NCBI GenBank assembly: GCA_014526335.1
Contig: JACTAT010000045.1
Span: 1,424,532-1,488,531, forward strand
Direction: 5' to 3'
Length of the DNA stretch: 64,000 bases
Origin: Chrysaora quinquecirrha
Lineage: Eukaryota > Cnidaria > Scyphozoa > Semaeostomeae > Pelagiidae
The position numbers and the translations under genes are program-made. Under the pieces are notes generated by a model, which did no database searches, had not been told where the DNA came from, and saw nothing but the letters and a program-made list of their open reading frames with translations. Shown here one piece after another: positions 1 through 12,900 of this stretch; the stretch's first letter is position 1; the number at the start of each line of letters is the position of its first letter.

Positions 1-765
1 CCAAGGCTCCGAAAGATACCTCTTTACAATGGACGTCAAATGACTCTACACTGTTATTCCAAACACTGATGGTCTCGTCGCACTCAAACATTTTCTGGAT
101 CTCAGACCTTCACAAGACCCCCCCAACAGCTACCCTTCTTCGCCTTGCTGAATTGGTTCTTACTACCAACGGCTTCCTCTTTGACTCACAATATTTTGTT
201 CAAGTTGGAGGAGTTGCTATGGGTAGTAAACTCGGTCCCAGCTATGCCTGCCTGTTCGTTGGATATCAAGAATATCTAATCTCCCAGTCGTATACCGGTC
301 CTTTTCCCGATCTGCTACTACGATACATCAACGATGTCGTCGGTGCATCTTCCCTGCCGCTTCATCAACTTCAAAGATTTATCGACTTTGTGTCCAACTT
401 CCACCCTGCCTTACAATTCACCATCAACATAACTCATTGCAGCCTGTCCTTCCTCGATATCAGCCTGTCCATTTCTTGTGACCATCTCAACACGTCCATT
501 TATTACAAAGAAATCGATGCCCATCGCTACCTCTATTATAAATCATCATAAATCATCATAAATCATAAACTTCTCCCCGTCAAAAAACATTTTCTACTAC
601 CAAATCACAACTTTAAACGCGACGCTATTTTCACAATTATAGAACGAATAGAAAACACAGAGTGCGAAGATGCCAAAATTGTACTAGAAAAGCGTGAAAC
701 TGCTTGGATGACCCACTTAAAAACAATCCATCCACAGGGGTAAAACTCTAAGCTAGCTAATCCCC
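1..765 (+). pseudogene. Penelope-like element reverse transcriptase, decayed 3' part
   Basis: Remnant of a Penelope-like retroelement reverse transcriptase, which copies element RNA into DNA at a chromosomal nick. Seen: a motif-A-like FTMDVK at about 26-43, interrupted at once by a TGA at 41-43; a frame change near the C run at about 118-124; then an open stretch from 69 to 551 with motif B (GGVAMGSKLGPSYA), the catalytic motif as RYINDVVG where the family has YIDD, and the downstream FLDI block. A short internal duplication and TAA end this frame at 551. A later segment (about 670-740) still reads like the family's post-RT block (ETAWMTHLKTIHPQG) before a stop. No GIY-YIG domain follows. The 5' part lies outside the window. 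The family call is secure; the copy is inactive. Confidence 0.85.
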
Positions 766-946
766 TGTTACAACAATAAAGTAACACAGGTTCTGCTACA
801 ATCATTGTTCTTTCCACTTCATCATTTCCCTGTGTAGCAAACCAATCCCAAAAATCACTAGGACGTCTGGTTGAATTGCGTAATCTGACGTAACACTAAT
901 CTATTGTAAACCATAAAATAATTTTGCAACTGTTTTTGAACTTATT

Positions 947-982
947 CTCCTGAGGAAGGCTCGATAGCCGAAACGCGTCGAG
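947..982 (+). ncRNA. Minimal type I hammerhead ribozyme at the 3' end of the Penelope-like element
   Basis: The parts of a hammerhead self-cleaving ribozyme occur in order: stem I 5' arm CTC (947-949), core CTGAGGA (950-956, fits CUGANGA), one unpaired A, stem II GGCT/AGCC with loop CGAT (958-969), core GAAA (970-973), a tiny stem III CGCG (974-977), TC at the expected cleavage site (978-979) and stem I 3' arm GAG (980-982). Hammerheads with very short stem III are known from the terminal repeats of Penelope-like elements, and this one lies downstream of such a reverse transcriptase on the same strand. Self-cleavage is inferred. The extra A before stem II and the short stems could make a single motif weak. 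Confidence 0.75.
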
Positions 983-1027
983 GGTATTTTGTTATCCAGA
1001 TAGTCTTTTTTCATTGTTCCTTTCTAT

Positions 1028-1029
<2 letters not shown>

Positions 1030-1072
<43 letters not shown>
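1030..1072. repeat. (TA)n microsatellite
   Basis: About 21 uninterrupted TA dinucleotides, roughly 50 bp beyond the hammerhead. It probably marks the 3' edge or insertion site of the Penelope-like element. Confidence 0.95.
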
Positions 1073-1075
<3 letters not shown>

Positions 1076-2394
1076 AGTTTAGTCAATTTCAAACAGGTTA
1101 AAAACCTTGTAGACTTAATGAGATTCACAGAGCAGATGTCATTACATTTTTTACATCAAATTATACAGACTTTAATGAAATGAAGGAAACAAGTTCCAAG
1201 CATATATTCAAGATAGTTTATACATAGCACACTAAAATAACACAAAATAACTAAGCGAGACCTGGTACAAGCAATATCATTTTCCAGATAGCATCAATAT
1301 GCTGAATATTCTTTTTTGAATAAAATACCATCTGCAAAAACATTTCCTACCTAACAAGGCCCAAAGACCTGATATTTTGAGACTTATTCATCTTCTTTGT
1401 TTGTTATTTATACTCACTATTTATGTAGTTGAAAGTAGTAGTTTTGTTACTTATCCCAATCAAGCCTTTCTTGGAGATATGCTAAAAAGCCCGCATGAAA
1501 ATAATTTGCGTGGAATTTTTTTTCAGGAGAGGCTTGATTCTTATATGTATCATGTTCATTTTTAACTGTCTCGATATTTAAAAACTTGCTGTTTTTACAA
1601 GGAAGCATAATTTGACAATAAACATTAATACAGCAACACTGTATACAACAATTAACTAAATATATGTCACGGAAATAAACATGAATAACATTGTGACACA
1701 TGTAACTATAGCAAATCAAGAACTAGATGTCAAAAGTATCATTCTACATAATTTTATAGATATTTGGTACATTGGAGTGATAGTATCAGTACCGGGGACG
1801 TATTTCATCATAAAGATATTTTCGTTATTTTCTTCTTCCTTGTCATTAATACTTCCTCGGAAACAAGAGACTTTATATAGCCCTTGTTGGACGCTCTTCA
1901 CTTGTTTTCGTAGGAAGCGTCACCATATCTGAATTTTCGAAAAATTATCAAAATTATTGCAATCCAGTGAATATGACTTACGAAGCGTTGGAAGGACTAA
2001 ATTGAATTATAAACATGATTTCAAAGTTTTTAGATAGGACACCAGGACACAATACATGGTGCATCTTTTAAAGCTTGCAACAATTCAGTACTGCCCGAAA
2101 AAAAGTTTCCCTATTAATGGTTGAAGATCCCTCATATGGTTGAAGACCCCTTATAAACCAGTCGTCTATCCAGGTTGCCCTTCTTGGTAGCTTTTCCAAG
2201 TTTTTGAAGACTAATTCAACAAGATAATTATTGACGCAAGCCTTGGTTTACTAGAAATAACATTTTGGACGTTAGCGCTATGATATACGTTGCTATATAT
2301 TTAAAGAAGCAAGGAGAAGTTAATAACTCCGCTTTTCCCCAGCTTCTAAGTCGTATTTTATTATCCAAATATCATATGCCTTTATTCCTTACTC
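1073..2394. other. AT-rich stretch with no recognisable gene
   Basis: No convincing gene, RNA or mobile element was seen. Short open frames lack ATG starts or run on both strands. One of them (1,377-1,565) has a hydrophobic N-terminus but opens with TTG. Confidence 0.5.
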
Positions 2395-2779
2395 TTAGGT
2401 GCCTAATTACTGGGGGGTCGGAATAGGCAGGGGGCTGGAACTACCGTCCAAATCTAATTGGCGGGGGGCGGAATAAACGGGGTGTTTGACTTTGTTTAAC
2501 AAATTTTGTCTGGAAACTGCTGAAATACAACAGCGAGGGGCCCTATAGTGCTTATAGGCTAAGGAAATCCATAGTTCTAACCAACAAATTGAGTGTAGAA
2601 GTGTAATTTCACACCATAAATGTCAAAGTAAGTTTAGTAAAAAATATCAACATCAGTATTAATGCAAACTAAATAAGTGGGGGGATCCTAATAAGAGCGA
2701 GGAGTCCTAATAAGAGCGGGGGGGCTGGAAATTTTTCAAAAAAATAATTAGCGTGGGGGGACGGCATATAGGCACTTAA
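2395..2779 (-). mobile_element. MITE-like element, family A, copy 1
   Basis: Short non-coding element with imperfect terminal inverted repeats: TTAGGTGCCTAATT at the left and, read from the other strand, TTAAGTGCCTATAT at the right. G-runs lie just inside each end (about 2,411-2,475 and 2,680-2,763). Its reverse complement matches 59,248-59,691 over its whole length with moderate divergence, so it is placed here on the minus strand relative to that copy. The termini read TTA/TAA, so the target duplication cannot be told apart from the repeat. No transposase is encoded. Confidence 0.65.
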
Positions 2780-2929
2780 TGGTAGCCCTCTGTTCCTTGG
2801 GTCTCCTTATTTGATACCGATCCCAGTTGGCTCAGTATGCTACTCCTGCAATGGTATATTTTTCATATTGCAGTACCGTAGTAAATCCTGGGGCTCTGCA
2901 GCACGATAGCAAGCTTGTGAGTATATTAT
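2780..2929. other. Spacer between MITE-like element and satellite
   Basis: Short unannotated stretch; no feature recognised. Confidence 0.4.
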
Positions 2930-5900
2930 GGCGAATGCCACTGAAGAAGCATTTTTAGCAGACCCTTGTGTTTTGTATAATTTCTTTAACGAATCTTAGC
3001 TTCCTAAAAGACTTCTTACCTGTTAGATGCGTTTTTAATTAGGTACCTCTACTTGAATCCTACATATTTTTCTATAAAAATATTTAGATAGATCGAGATT
3101 ATTGCCAAAGGGACCTGGCGAATACCAACATCTCTTTCCAAGGGTGGAATGTATTCATAGTTTTTAATTTTCATCAAAAAGCAAGAGTTTGATAATAAAA
3201 CATGTGAATCCAGGACGGCAATTTAAACAACTGATGAATGAAAATTGTTTTGTATCGCGTGAAAGAAATGTTTTCAACAGACCCCTTGTTTTGTATAATT
3301 CCTATTTAGATTGTAAGCATCCCTAAAGAACTGTTACCGGGTCCCGCATTGTTAGGTGTGTTTTGATCAGGTACCCCTAAGTCACAGCTCTAGTAAAACT
3401 GTGTTGAACAAAACGCATCTTAATGTTTCTTAAGAAAGAGATTACGTCAGAAATACTTTAATCCTACATAGAAGTTTTCTAATAAACCTACTATGTTAGA
3501 TCGAAATTATTGCTGAAGGGATTGAGCGAATACGAAGTTCTCTTTCCTAATCGAAAAAGCCACATTTCATGCACAGTTTACAAGTTTCATCAATAAGAAA
3601 GGGTTTGATTATAAAATAAGTGTATGCAGAACAGCAATTTTAGCAACTGATCAATCAACAATATTTTTTATCGCGTTGAGAAAATGTTTTCAGCAGACCT
3701 TTATGTTTGGTATAATTGCTATTTAGATTGTTAGCATCCCTAAAGAACTGTTACCTGGTCCCGCATTTTGAGGTGTGTTTTGATCAGGTACCCCTAAGTC
3801 CCAGCTCTAGCAAAACTGTGTTGATCAAAACGCATCTTAATGTTTCTTAAGAAAGACATTGCGTCAGAAATACTTTAATCCTACATAGAAGTTTTCTAAT
3901 AAACCTATTTTGTTAGATCGAAATTATTGCTGAAGGGATTTGGCGAATACGAAGTTCTCTTTCATAATCGAAAAAGCCGCATTTCATGCACAGTGTACAA
4001 GTTTCATCAATAAGGAAGGGTTTGATTATAAACTATGTGTATGCAGAACGGCAATTTAAGCAATTGATCAATCAACAATATTTTTTATCGCGTTGAGAAA
4101 ATGTTTTCAGCAGACCTTTATGTTTGGTATAATTGCTATTTAGATTGTAAGCATCCCTAAAGAACTGTTACCGGGTCCCGCATTGTTAGGTGTGTTTTGA
4201 TCAGGTACCCCTAAGTCACAGCTCTAGTAAAACTGTGTTGATCAAAACGCATCTTAATGTTTCTTAAGAAAGAGATTACGTCAGAAATACTTTAATCCTA
4301 CTTAGAAGTTTTCCAATAAACCTATTTTGTTAGATCGAAATTATTGCTGAAGGGATTGGGCGAATACGAAGTTCTCTTTCCTATTCGAAAAAGCCGCATT
4401 TCATGCACAGTGTACAAGTTTCATCAATAAGGAAGGGTTTGATTATAAACTAAGTGTATGCAGAACGGCAATTTAAGCAATTGATCAATCAACAATATTT
4501 TTTATCGCGTTGAGAAAATGTTTTCAGCAGACCTTTATGTTTGGTATAATTGCTATTTAGATTGTAAGCATCCCTAAAGAACTGTTACCGGATCCCGCAT
4601 TGTTAGGTGTGTTTTGATCAGGTACCCCTAAGTCAAAGCTCTAGTAAAACTGTGTTGATCAAAACGCATCTTAATGTTTCTTAAGAAAGAGATTACGTCA
4701 GAAATACTTTAATCCTACTTAGAAGTTTTCCAATAAACCTATTTTGTTAGATCGAAAGTATTACTGAAGGGATTTGGCGAATACGAAGTTCTCTTTCCTA
4801 ATCGAAAAAGCCGCATTTCATGCACAGTGTACAAGTTTCATCAATAAAGAAGGGTTTGATTATAAAATAAATGTATGCAGAACGGCAATTTAAGCAACTG
4901 ATCAGTCAGCAATATTTTGTATCGCGTTGAGAAAATGTTTTCAGCAGACCTTTATGTTTGGTATAATTGCTATTTAGATTGTAAGAATCCCTAAAGAACT
5001 GTTACCGGGTCCCGCATTGTTAGGTGTGTTTTGATCAGGTACCCCTAAGTCACAGCTCTAGTAAAACTGTGTTGATCAAAGCTCATCTTAATGTTTCTTA
5101 AGAAAGACATTGCGTCAGAAATACTTTAATCCTACATAGAAGTTGTCTAATAAACCTATTTTGTTAGATCGAAATTATTGCTGAAGGGATTGGGCGAATA
5201 CGAAGTTCTCTTTCCTAATCCAAAAAGCCTCATTTCATGCACAGTGTTCAAGTTTCATCAATAAGGAAGGGTTTGATTGTAAAATAAGTGTATGCAGAAC
5301 AGCAATTTTAGCAACTGATCAATCAACAATATTTTTTATCGCGTTGAGAAAATGTTTTCAGCAGACCTTTTTGTTTTATATAATTCTTATTTAGATTGTA
5401 AGCATCCCTAAAGAACTGTTACCGGGTCCCGCATTGTTAGGTGTGTTTTGATCAGGTACCCCTAAGTCACAGCTCTAGTAAAACTGTGTTGATCAAAGCT
5501 CATCTTAATGTTTCTTAAGAAAGACATTGCGTCAGAAATACTTTAATCCTACATAGAAGTTGTCTAATAAACCTATTTTGTTAGATCGAAATTATTGCTG
5601 AAGGGATTGGGCGAATACGAAGTTCTCTTTCCTAATCCAAAAAGCCTCATTTCATGCACAGTGTTCAAGTTTCATCAATAAGGAAGGGTTTGATTGTAAA
5701 ATAAGTGTATGCAGAACAGCAATTTTAGCAACTGATCAATCAACAATATTTTTTATCGCGTTGAGAAAATGTTTTCAGCAGACCTTTTTGTTTTATATAA
5801 TTCTTATTTAGATTGTAAGCATCCCTAAAGAACTGTTACCGGGTCCCGCATTGTTAGGTGTGTTTTGATCAGGTACCCCTAAGTCACAGCTCTAGTAAAA

Positions 5901-8046
5901 CTGTGTTAATCAAAACGCATCTTAATGTTTCTTAAGAAAGAGATTACGTCAGAAATACTTTAATCCTACTTGGAAGTTTTCCAATAAACCTATTTTGTTA
6001 GATCGAAATTATTGCTGAAGGGATTGGGCGAATACGAAGTTCTCTTTCCTAATCGAAAAAGCCGCATTTCATGCACAGTGTACAAGTTTCATCAATAAGG
6101 AAGGGTTTGATTGTAAAATAAGTGTATGCAGAACAGCAATTTTAGCAACTGATCAATCAACAATATTTTTTATCGCGTTGAGAAAATGTTTTCAGCAGAC
6201 CTTTATGTTTTATATAATTCCTATTTAGATTGTAAGCATCCCAAAAGAACTGTTACCGGGTCCCGCATTCTTAGGTGTGTTTTGATCAGGTACCCCTAAG
6301 TCACAGCTCTAGTAAAACTGTGTTGATCAAAACGCATCTTAATGTTTCTTAAGAAAGAGATTACGTCAGAAATACTTTAATCCTACTTAGAAGTTTTCCA
6401 ATAAACTTATTTTGTTAGATCGAAAGTATTACTGAAGGGATTTGGCGAATACGAAGTTCTCTTTCCTAATCGAAAAAGCCGCATTTCATGCACAGTGTAC
6501 AAGTTTCATCAATAAGGAAGGGTTTGATTATAAAATCAATGTATGCAGAACGGCATTTTAAGCAACTGATCAATCAGCAATATTTTTTATCGCGTTGAGA
6601 AAAGGTTTTCAGCAGACTTTTATGTTTGGTATAATTCCTGTTTAGATTGTAAGCATCCCTAAAGAACTGTTACCGGGTCCCGCATTGTTAGGTGTGTTTT
6701 GATCAGGTACCCCTAAGTCACAGCTCTAGTAAAACTGTGTTGATCAAAGCGCATCTTAATGTTTCTTAAGAAAGACATTGCGTCAGAAATACTTTAATCC
6801 TACATAGAAGTTTTCTAATAAACCTATTTTGTTAGATCGAAATTATTGCTTAAGGGATTCGGCGAATACGAAGTTCTCTTTCCTAATCGAAAAAGCCGCA
6901 TTTCATGCACTGTGTACAAGTTTCATCAATAAGGAAGGGTTTGATTATAAAATAAGTGTATGCAGAACGGCAATTTAAGCAACTGATCAATCAACAATAT
7001 TTTGTATCGCGTTGAGAAAATATTTTCAGCAGACCTTTATGTTTGGTATAATTGCTATTTAGATTGTAAGAATCCCTAAAGAACTGTTACCGGGTCCCGC
7101 ATTGTTAGGTGTGTTTTGATCAGGTACCCCTAAGTCACAGCTCTAGTAAAACTGTGTTGATCAAAGCTCATCTTAATGTTTCTTAAGAAAGACATTGCGT
7201 CAGAAATACTTTAATCCTACATAGAAGTTTTCTAATAAACCTATTTTGTTAGATCGAAATTATTGCTTAAGGGATTCGGCGAATACGAAGTTCTCTTTCC
7301 TAATCGAAAAAGCCGCATTTCATGCACTGTGTACAAGTTTCATCAATAAGGAAGGGTTTGATTATAAAATAAGTGTATGCAGAACGGCAATTTAAGCAAC
7401 TGATCAATCAACGATATTTTGTATCGCGTTGAGAAAATATTTTCAGCAGACCTTTATGTTTGGTATAATTGCTATTTAGATTGTAAGCATCCCTAAAGAA
7501 CTGTTACCGGGTCCCGCATTGTTAGGTGTGTTTTGATCAGGTACCCCTAAGTCACAGCTCTAGTAAAACTGTGTTGATCAAAATGCATCTTAATGTTTCT
7601 TTAGAAAGACATTGCGTCAGAAATACTTTAATCCTACATAGAAGTTTTCTAATAAACATATTTTGTTACATCGAAATTATTGCTAAAGGGAAAATGTTTT
7701 CAGCAGACCTTTTTGTTTTATATAATTCCTATTTAGATTGTAAGAATCCCTAAAGAACTGTTACCGGGTCCCGCATTCTTAGGTGTGTTTTGATCAGTTA
7801 CCCCTAAGTCACAGCTCTAGTAAAACTGTGTTGATCAAAACGCATCTTAATGTTTCTTAAGAAAGAGATTACGTCAGAAATACTTTAATTCTACATAGAA
7901 GTTTTCTAATAAACCTATTTTGTTGGATCGAAATTATTGCTGAAGGAATGGGCGAATACGAAGTTCTCTTTCCTAATCGAAAAAGCCGCATTTCATGCAC
8001 AGTGTACAAGTTTCATCAATAAGGAAGGGTTTGATTATAAAATAAG
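2930..8046. repeat. 417-bp satellite array, first segment
   Basis: Head-to-tail tandem repeat. The landmark GTAAGCATCCC, with small variants, recurs at 3313, 3730, 4147, 4564, 4981, 5398, 5815, 6232, 6649, 7066 and 7483, which is exactly 417 bp each time, so adjacent units differ by substitutions without net indels. The first unit (about 2,930-3,312) is heavily diverged, as expected at an array edge. A unit near 7,483-7,740 is only 257 bp because about 160 bp are missing near 7,690. Most units carry GTTTTGATCA and TGATCAAAAC as an inverted pair around a smaller CACAG/CTGTG pair, plus the palindrome TTTCTTAAGAAA. No coding capacity. Confidence 0.95.
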
Positions 8047-9378
8047 GTTTAGAAGTGTAGGGGCGCAAAAGTGGGGGAACAAAATATTCACAAAAGGCTC
8101 ACTCGACTAGGGGGTCTGGGGCATGCTTCCCGGGAAAATTTTGAGAATTATTGATCTAGAATCGCTCTAACGACCATTTCGGGACCTATAAATTACAATT
8201 TTCTGAGCCATTATCCAGTTTGCCAATCCAATAGAGATCGACCTTAAGAATGACTATGACTGATTAAAATGATTGCGGGATGTTGCAAGCTTTAGAGCCA
8301 CTGGACCATTAAGAAATAGAGATGTGGAAGTATACATACAGTAGACTGTTGTTTATAATCAGTCATAAAGTAAGGGCTGGGGTTGGTGTATGATACTCAA
8401 TAGTGCTTATTATTTTGAAGACCCAAAGACGTTGTCAAAATTCATACACAGGTTAAAAAGAAGACACAAAAGTTTTAAGCGATTTATCTTTCTTGATTCG
8501 TCATATTTGCATGGGCAATTGTTCCTTTAACTAAGTTTCAAATGCTAGGTAATATATACAACAGGAGAGGACTTTGTTATCGTTTAGTAATAATATGATA
8601 CGATGCAAGGAAAATCCAATGAGGTTATTGCTTGCGATAGAAATATTTTAGACCTAAATTCGCCCGGGGGGGGGGGGGTACTTCAATATGTAGACATACT
8701 GGACGTGCCGCTCATATGGATGGGTTTTTTTCGACTGAAATTTTCTACACATGGGTGTGATATTCTGCTCGATTCTGGTTGATGGGTTGGTATTTTAGGA
8801 TTTTCTTACTAATAGGTCCCATAATGATTTACTGCAAAGTGGCTGACAACCTTTCTACTGTGTTTTTGCTTTCGAAACGATGAATTAGCAGCAACAACAG
8901 AGCTCGGTCACATTGATTGCAAAGAATCGCCTTAAGATTAGATTTTGCGAGACTTTTCGTGAATTCTACCACTGTAAAAGGGTTTTAAAATCAACCAAAA
9001 TCATACACAAGGGCTTGAAATTTCCCGATTTTCATGCAAATGGGTCAGAAATCCTTGAAAATCTTATCATACAAATGGGTCTTTTTGTCAAAGTCCAGAT
9101 TCACGTCTAATCTTGGATACATTGAAGTACCCCCCAGCCCCCCCGGGAGAGAAAGCCAGGAAAAATGCTATTTATACAGCAAGTCGCAAATCACTCTCAC
9201 TGGATGCTTCTGTCGGATTAGCTTGATCAGTTTCTTTCTGACATTTTCTCTTGTATACTTAAATGGCTTACTTTTTTGCAAGATCAATTTATTACTGCAT
9301 ATTTTTCCATTTACCACTGCACAATTTTGTTTTATCACTGCACAAATTGGTTATCACTGAGCCTTAAAATAAGGCCTG
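8047..9378. mobile_element. 1,332-bp insertion within a 417-bp satellite unit
   Basis: The monomer sequence stops at 8,046 and resumes at 9,379, exactly where it left off. AAAATAAG is present at both 8,039-8,046 and 9,379-9,386 but only once in other monomers, so it is an 8-bp target-site duplication. That length fits hAT-type transposons, but I see no matching terminal inverted repeats at the two ends, so the class is uncertain. Short open frames near 8,913-9,360 resemble nothing known. A second inverted-repeat element sits inside. Confidence 0.75.
8663..9147. mobile_element. Nested MITE-like element with G/C-run inverted termini
   Basis: The left end reads CCC, a run of G, then TACTTCAAT. 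The right end reads ATTGAAGTACCCCCC, AG, then a C run and GGG: a terminal inverted repeat of about 26 bp whose homopolymer lengths differ. Nothing inside looks coding. No clear target duplication was found. Confidence 0.6.
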
Positions 9379-9940
9379 AAAATAAGTGTATGCAGAACGG
9401 CAATTTAAGCAACTGATCAATCAACAATCTTTTGTATCGCGTTGAGAAAATATTTTCAGCAGACCTTTATGTTTGGTATAATTGCTATTTAGATTGTAAG
9501 CATCCCTAAAGAACTGTTACCGGGTCCCGCATTGTTAGGTGTGTTTTGATGAGGTACCCCTAAGTCACAGCTCTAGTAAAACTGTGTTGATCAAAACGCA
9601 TCTTAATGTTTCTTAAGAAAGAGATTACGTCAGAAATAATTTAATCCTACTTAGAAGTTTTCCAATAAACTTATTTTGTTAGATCGAAAGTATTACTGAA
9701 GGGATTTGGCGAATACGAAGTTCTCTTTCCTAGTCGAAAAAGCCGCATTTCATGCACAGTGTACAAGTTTCATCAATAAGGAAGGGTTTGATTATAAAAT
9801 AAGTGTATGCAGAACAGCAATTTTAGCAACTGATCAATCAACAATATTTTTTATCGCGTTTGAAAAAATGTTTTCAGCAGACTTTTATGTTTGGTATAAT
9901 TCCTGTTTAGATTGTAAGCATCCCTAAAGAACTGTTACCT
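9379..9940. repeat. 417-bp satellite array, second segment
   Basis: Continuation of the 417-bp array after the insertion: the rest of the interrupted unit and most of one further unit. It ends abruptly at CTGTTACCT, where the 43-bp satellite begins without a spacer. Confidence 0.92.
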
Positions 9941-12900
9941 GAAGCATAAGCATTCGCTCTTGCTATAGCCTAATGTACAACATGACGCATAAGCATTCGC
10001 TCTTCCTATAGCCTAATGTACAACATGAAGCATAAGCATTCGCTCTTCCTATAGCCTAATGTACAACATGAAGCATAAGCATTCGCTCTTCCTATAGCCT
10101 AATGTACAACATGAAGCATAAGCATTCACTCTTCCTATAGCCTAATGTATAACATCAAGCATAAGCATTCGCTCTTGCTATAGCTTAATGTACAACATGA
10201 AGCATAAGCATTCGCTCTTCCTATAGCCTAATGTATAACATCAAGCATAAGCATTCGCTCTTGCTATAGCCTAATGTACAACATGAAGCATAAGCATTCG
10301 CTCTTCCTATAACCTAATGTACAACATGAAGCATAAGCATTCGCTCTTGCTATAGCCTAATGTGCAACATGAAGCATAAGCATTCGCCCTTCCTATAGCC
10401 TAATGTACAACATGAAGAATAAGCATTCGCTCTGGCTATAGCCTAATGTACAACATGAAGCATGCAATAAGCATTCGCTCTTGCTATAGCCTAATGTATA
10501 ACATCAAGCATAAGCATTCGGGCTTGCTATAGCCTATTGTACAACATCAAGCATAAGCATTCGCTCTTGCTATAGCCTAATGTACAACATCAAGTATAAG
10601 CATTCGCTCTTGCTATAGCCTAATGTACAACATGAACCATAAGCATTCGCTCTTGTTATAGCCTAATGTACAACATGAAGCATAAGCATTCGCTCTTGTT
10701 ATAGCCTAATGTACAACATGAAGCATAAGCATTCGCTCTTCCTATAGCCTAATGTACAACATGAAGCATAAGCATTCACTCTTCCTATAGCCTAATGTAT
10801 AACATCAAGCATAAGCATTCGCTCTTGCTATAGCTTAATGTACAACATGAAGCATAAGCATTCGCTCTTCCTATAGCCTAATGTATAACATCAAGCATAA
10901 GCATTCGCTCTTGCTATAGCCTAATGTACAACATGAAGCATAAGCATTCGCTCTTCCTATAACCTAATGTACAACATGAAGCATAAGCATTCGCTCTTGC
11001 TATAGCCTAATGTGCAACATGAAGCATAAGCATTCGCCCTTCCTATAGCCTAATGTACAACATGAAGAATAAGCATTCGCTCTGGCTATAGCCTAATGTA
11101 CAACATGAAGCATGCAATAAGCATTCGCTCTTGCTATAGCCTAATGTATAACATCAAGCATAAGCATTCGGGCTTGCTATAGCCTAATGTACAACATCAA
11201 GCATAAGCATTCGCTCTTGCTATAGCCTAATGTACAACATCAAGTATAAGCATTCGCTCTTGCTATAGCCTAATGTACAACATGAACCATAAGCATTCGC
11301 TCTTGTTATAGCCTAATGTACAACATGAAGCATAAGCATTCGCTCTTGTTATAGCCTAATGTACAACATCAAACGTAAGCATTCGCTCTTCCTATAGCCT
11401 AATGTACAACATCAAGCATACGCATTCCCTCTTGCTATAGCCTAATGAACAACATGAAGCATAAGCATTCGCTCTTGCTAAAGCCTAATGTACAACAAGA
11501 AGCATAAGCATTCGCTCTTCCTATAGCCTAATGTACAACATGAAGCATAAGCATTCGCTCTTGCTATAGCCTAATGTACAACATGAAGCATAAGCATTCG
11601 CTCTTGCTATATCCTAATGTACAACATGAAGCATAAGCATTCGCGCTTGATATAGCCTATTGTACAACATGAAGCATAAGCATTCGCACTTCCTATAGCC
11701 TAATGTACAACATCAAGCATAAGCATTCGCGATTGCTATAGCCTAATGTACAACATCGAGCATAATCATTCGCGCTTGCCATAGCCTAATGTACAACATG
11801 AAGCATAAGCATTCGGTCTTGCTATAGCCTAATGTACAACATAAAGCATAAGCATTCGGTCTTGCTATAGCCTAATGTACAACATGAAGCATAAGCATTC
11901 GCTCTTCCTATAGCCTAATGTATAACATCAAGCATAAGCATTCGGGTTTGCTATAGCCTAATGTACAACATCAAGCATAAGCATTCGCGCTTGCTATAGC
12001 CTAATAAACAACATGAAGCATAAGCATTCGCTCTTGCTATAGCCCAATGTACAACAAGAAGCATAAGCATTTGCTCTTCCTATAGCCTAATGTACAACAT
12101 GAAGCATAAGCATTCTCTCTTGCTATAGCCTAATGTACAACATGAAGCATAAGCATTCGCTCTTGCTTTAGCCTAATGTACAATATGAAGCATAAGCATT
12201 CGCTCTTGCTATAGCCTAATGTACAACATCAAGCATAAGCATTTGCGCTTGCTATAGCCTAATGTACAACATCAAGCATAAACATTCGCACTTGCTATAG
12301 CCTAATGTACAACATCAAGCATAAGCATTCGCTCTTCCGATAGCCTAATGTACAACATGAAGCATAAGCATTCGGTCTTGCCATAGCCTAATGTATAACA
12401 TCAAGCATAAGCATTCGCGCTTGCTATAGCCTAATGTACAACATGAAGCATAAGCATTCGCGCTTGCTATAGCCTAATGTACAACATGAAGCATAAGCAT
12501 TCGCGCTTGCTATAGCCTAATGTACAACATCGAGCATAAACATTCGCGCTTGCTATAGCCTAATGTACAACATCAAGCATAAGCATTCGCGCTTGCTATA
12601 GCCTAATGTACAACATCAAGCATAAGCATTCGCTCTTGCTATAGCCTAATGTACAACATCAGCATAAGCATTCGCTCTTGCTATAGCCTAATGTACAACA
12701 TCAAGCATAAGCATTCGCTCTTGCTATAGCCTAATGTACAACATCATAAGCACTCGCTCTTGCTATAGCCTAATGTACAACATCAAGCGTAAGCATTCGC
12801 CCTTGCTATAGCCTACTGTACAACATCAAGCATAAGCATTTGCTCATGCTATAGCCTAGTGTACAGCATGAAGCATAAGCATTCGCACGTGCTATAGCCT

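Noticed and set aside
1377..1565. Possible small secreted peptide with a hydrophobic N-terminus
   Set aside because: The frame has no ATG; it opens with TTG, unlikely as a start in an animal gene, and there is no other support.
7526..9927. Short ORFs inside the 417-bp units (for example 7,526-7,753 and 9,706-9,927)
   Set aside because: They depend on local indels or substitutions, are not open in other monomers and encode nothing recognisable.
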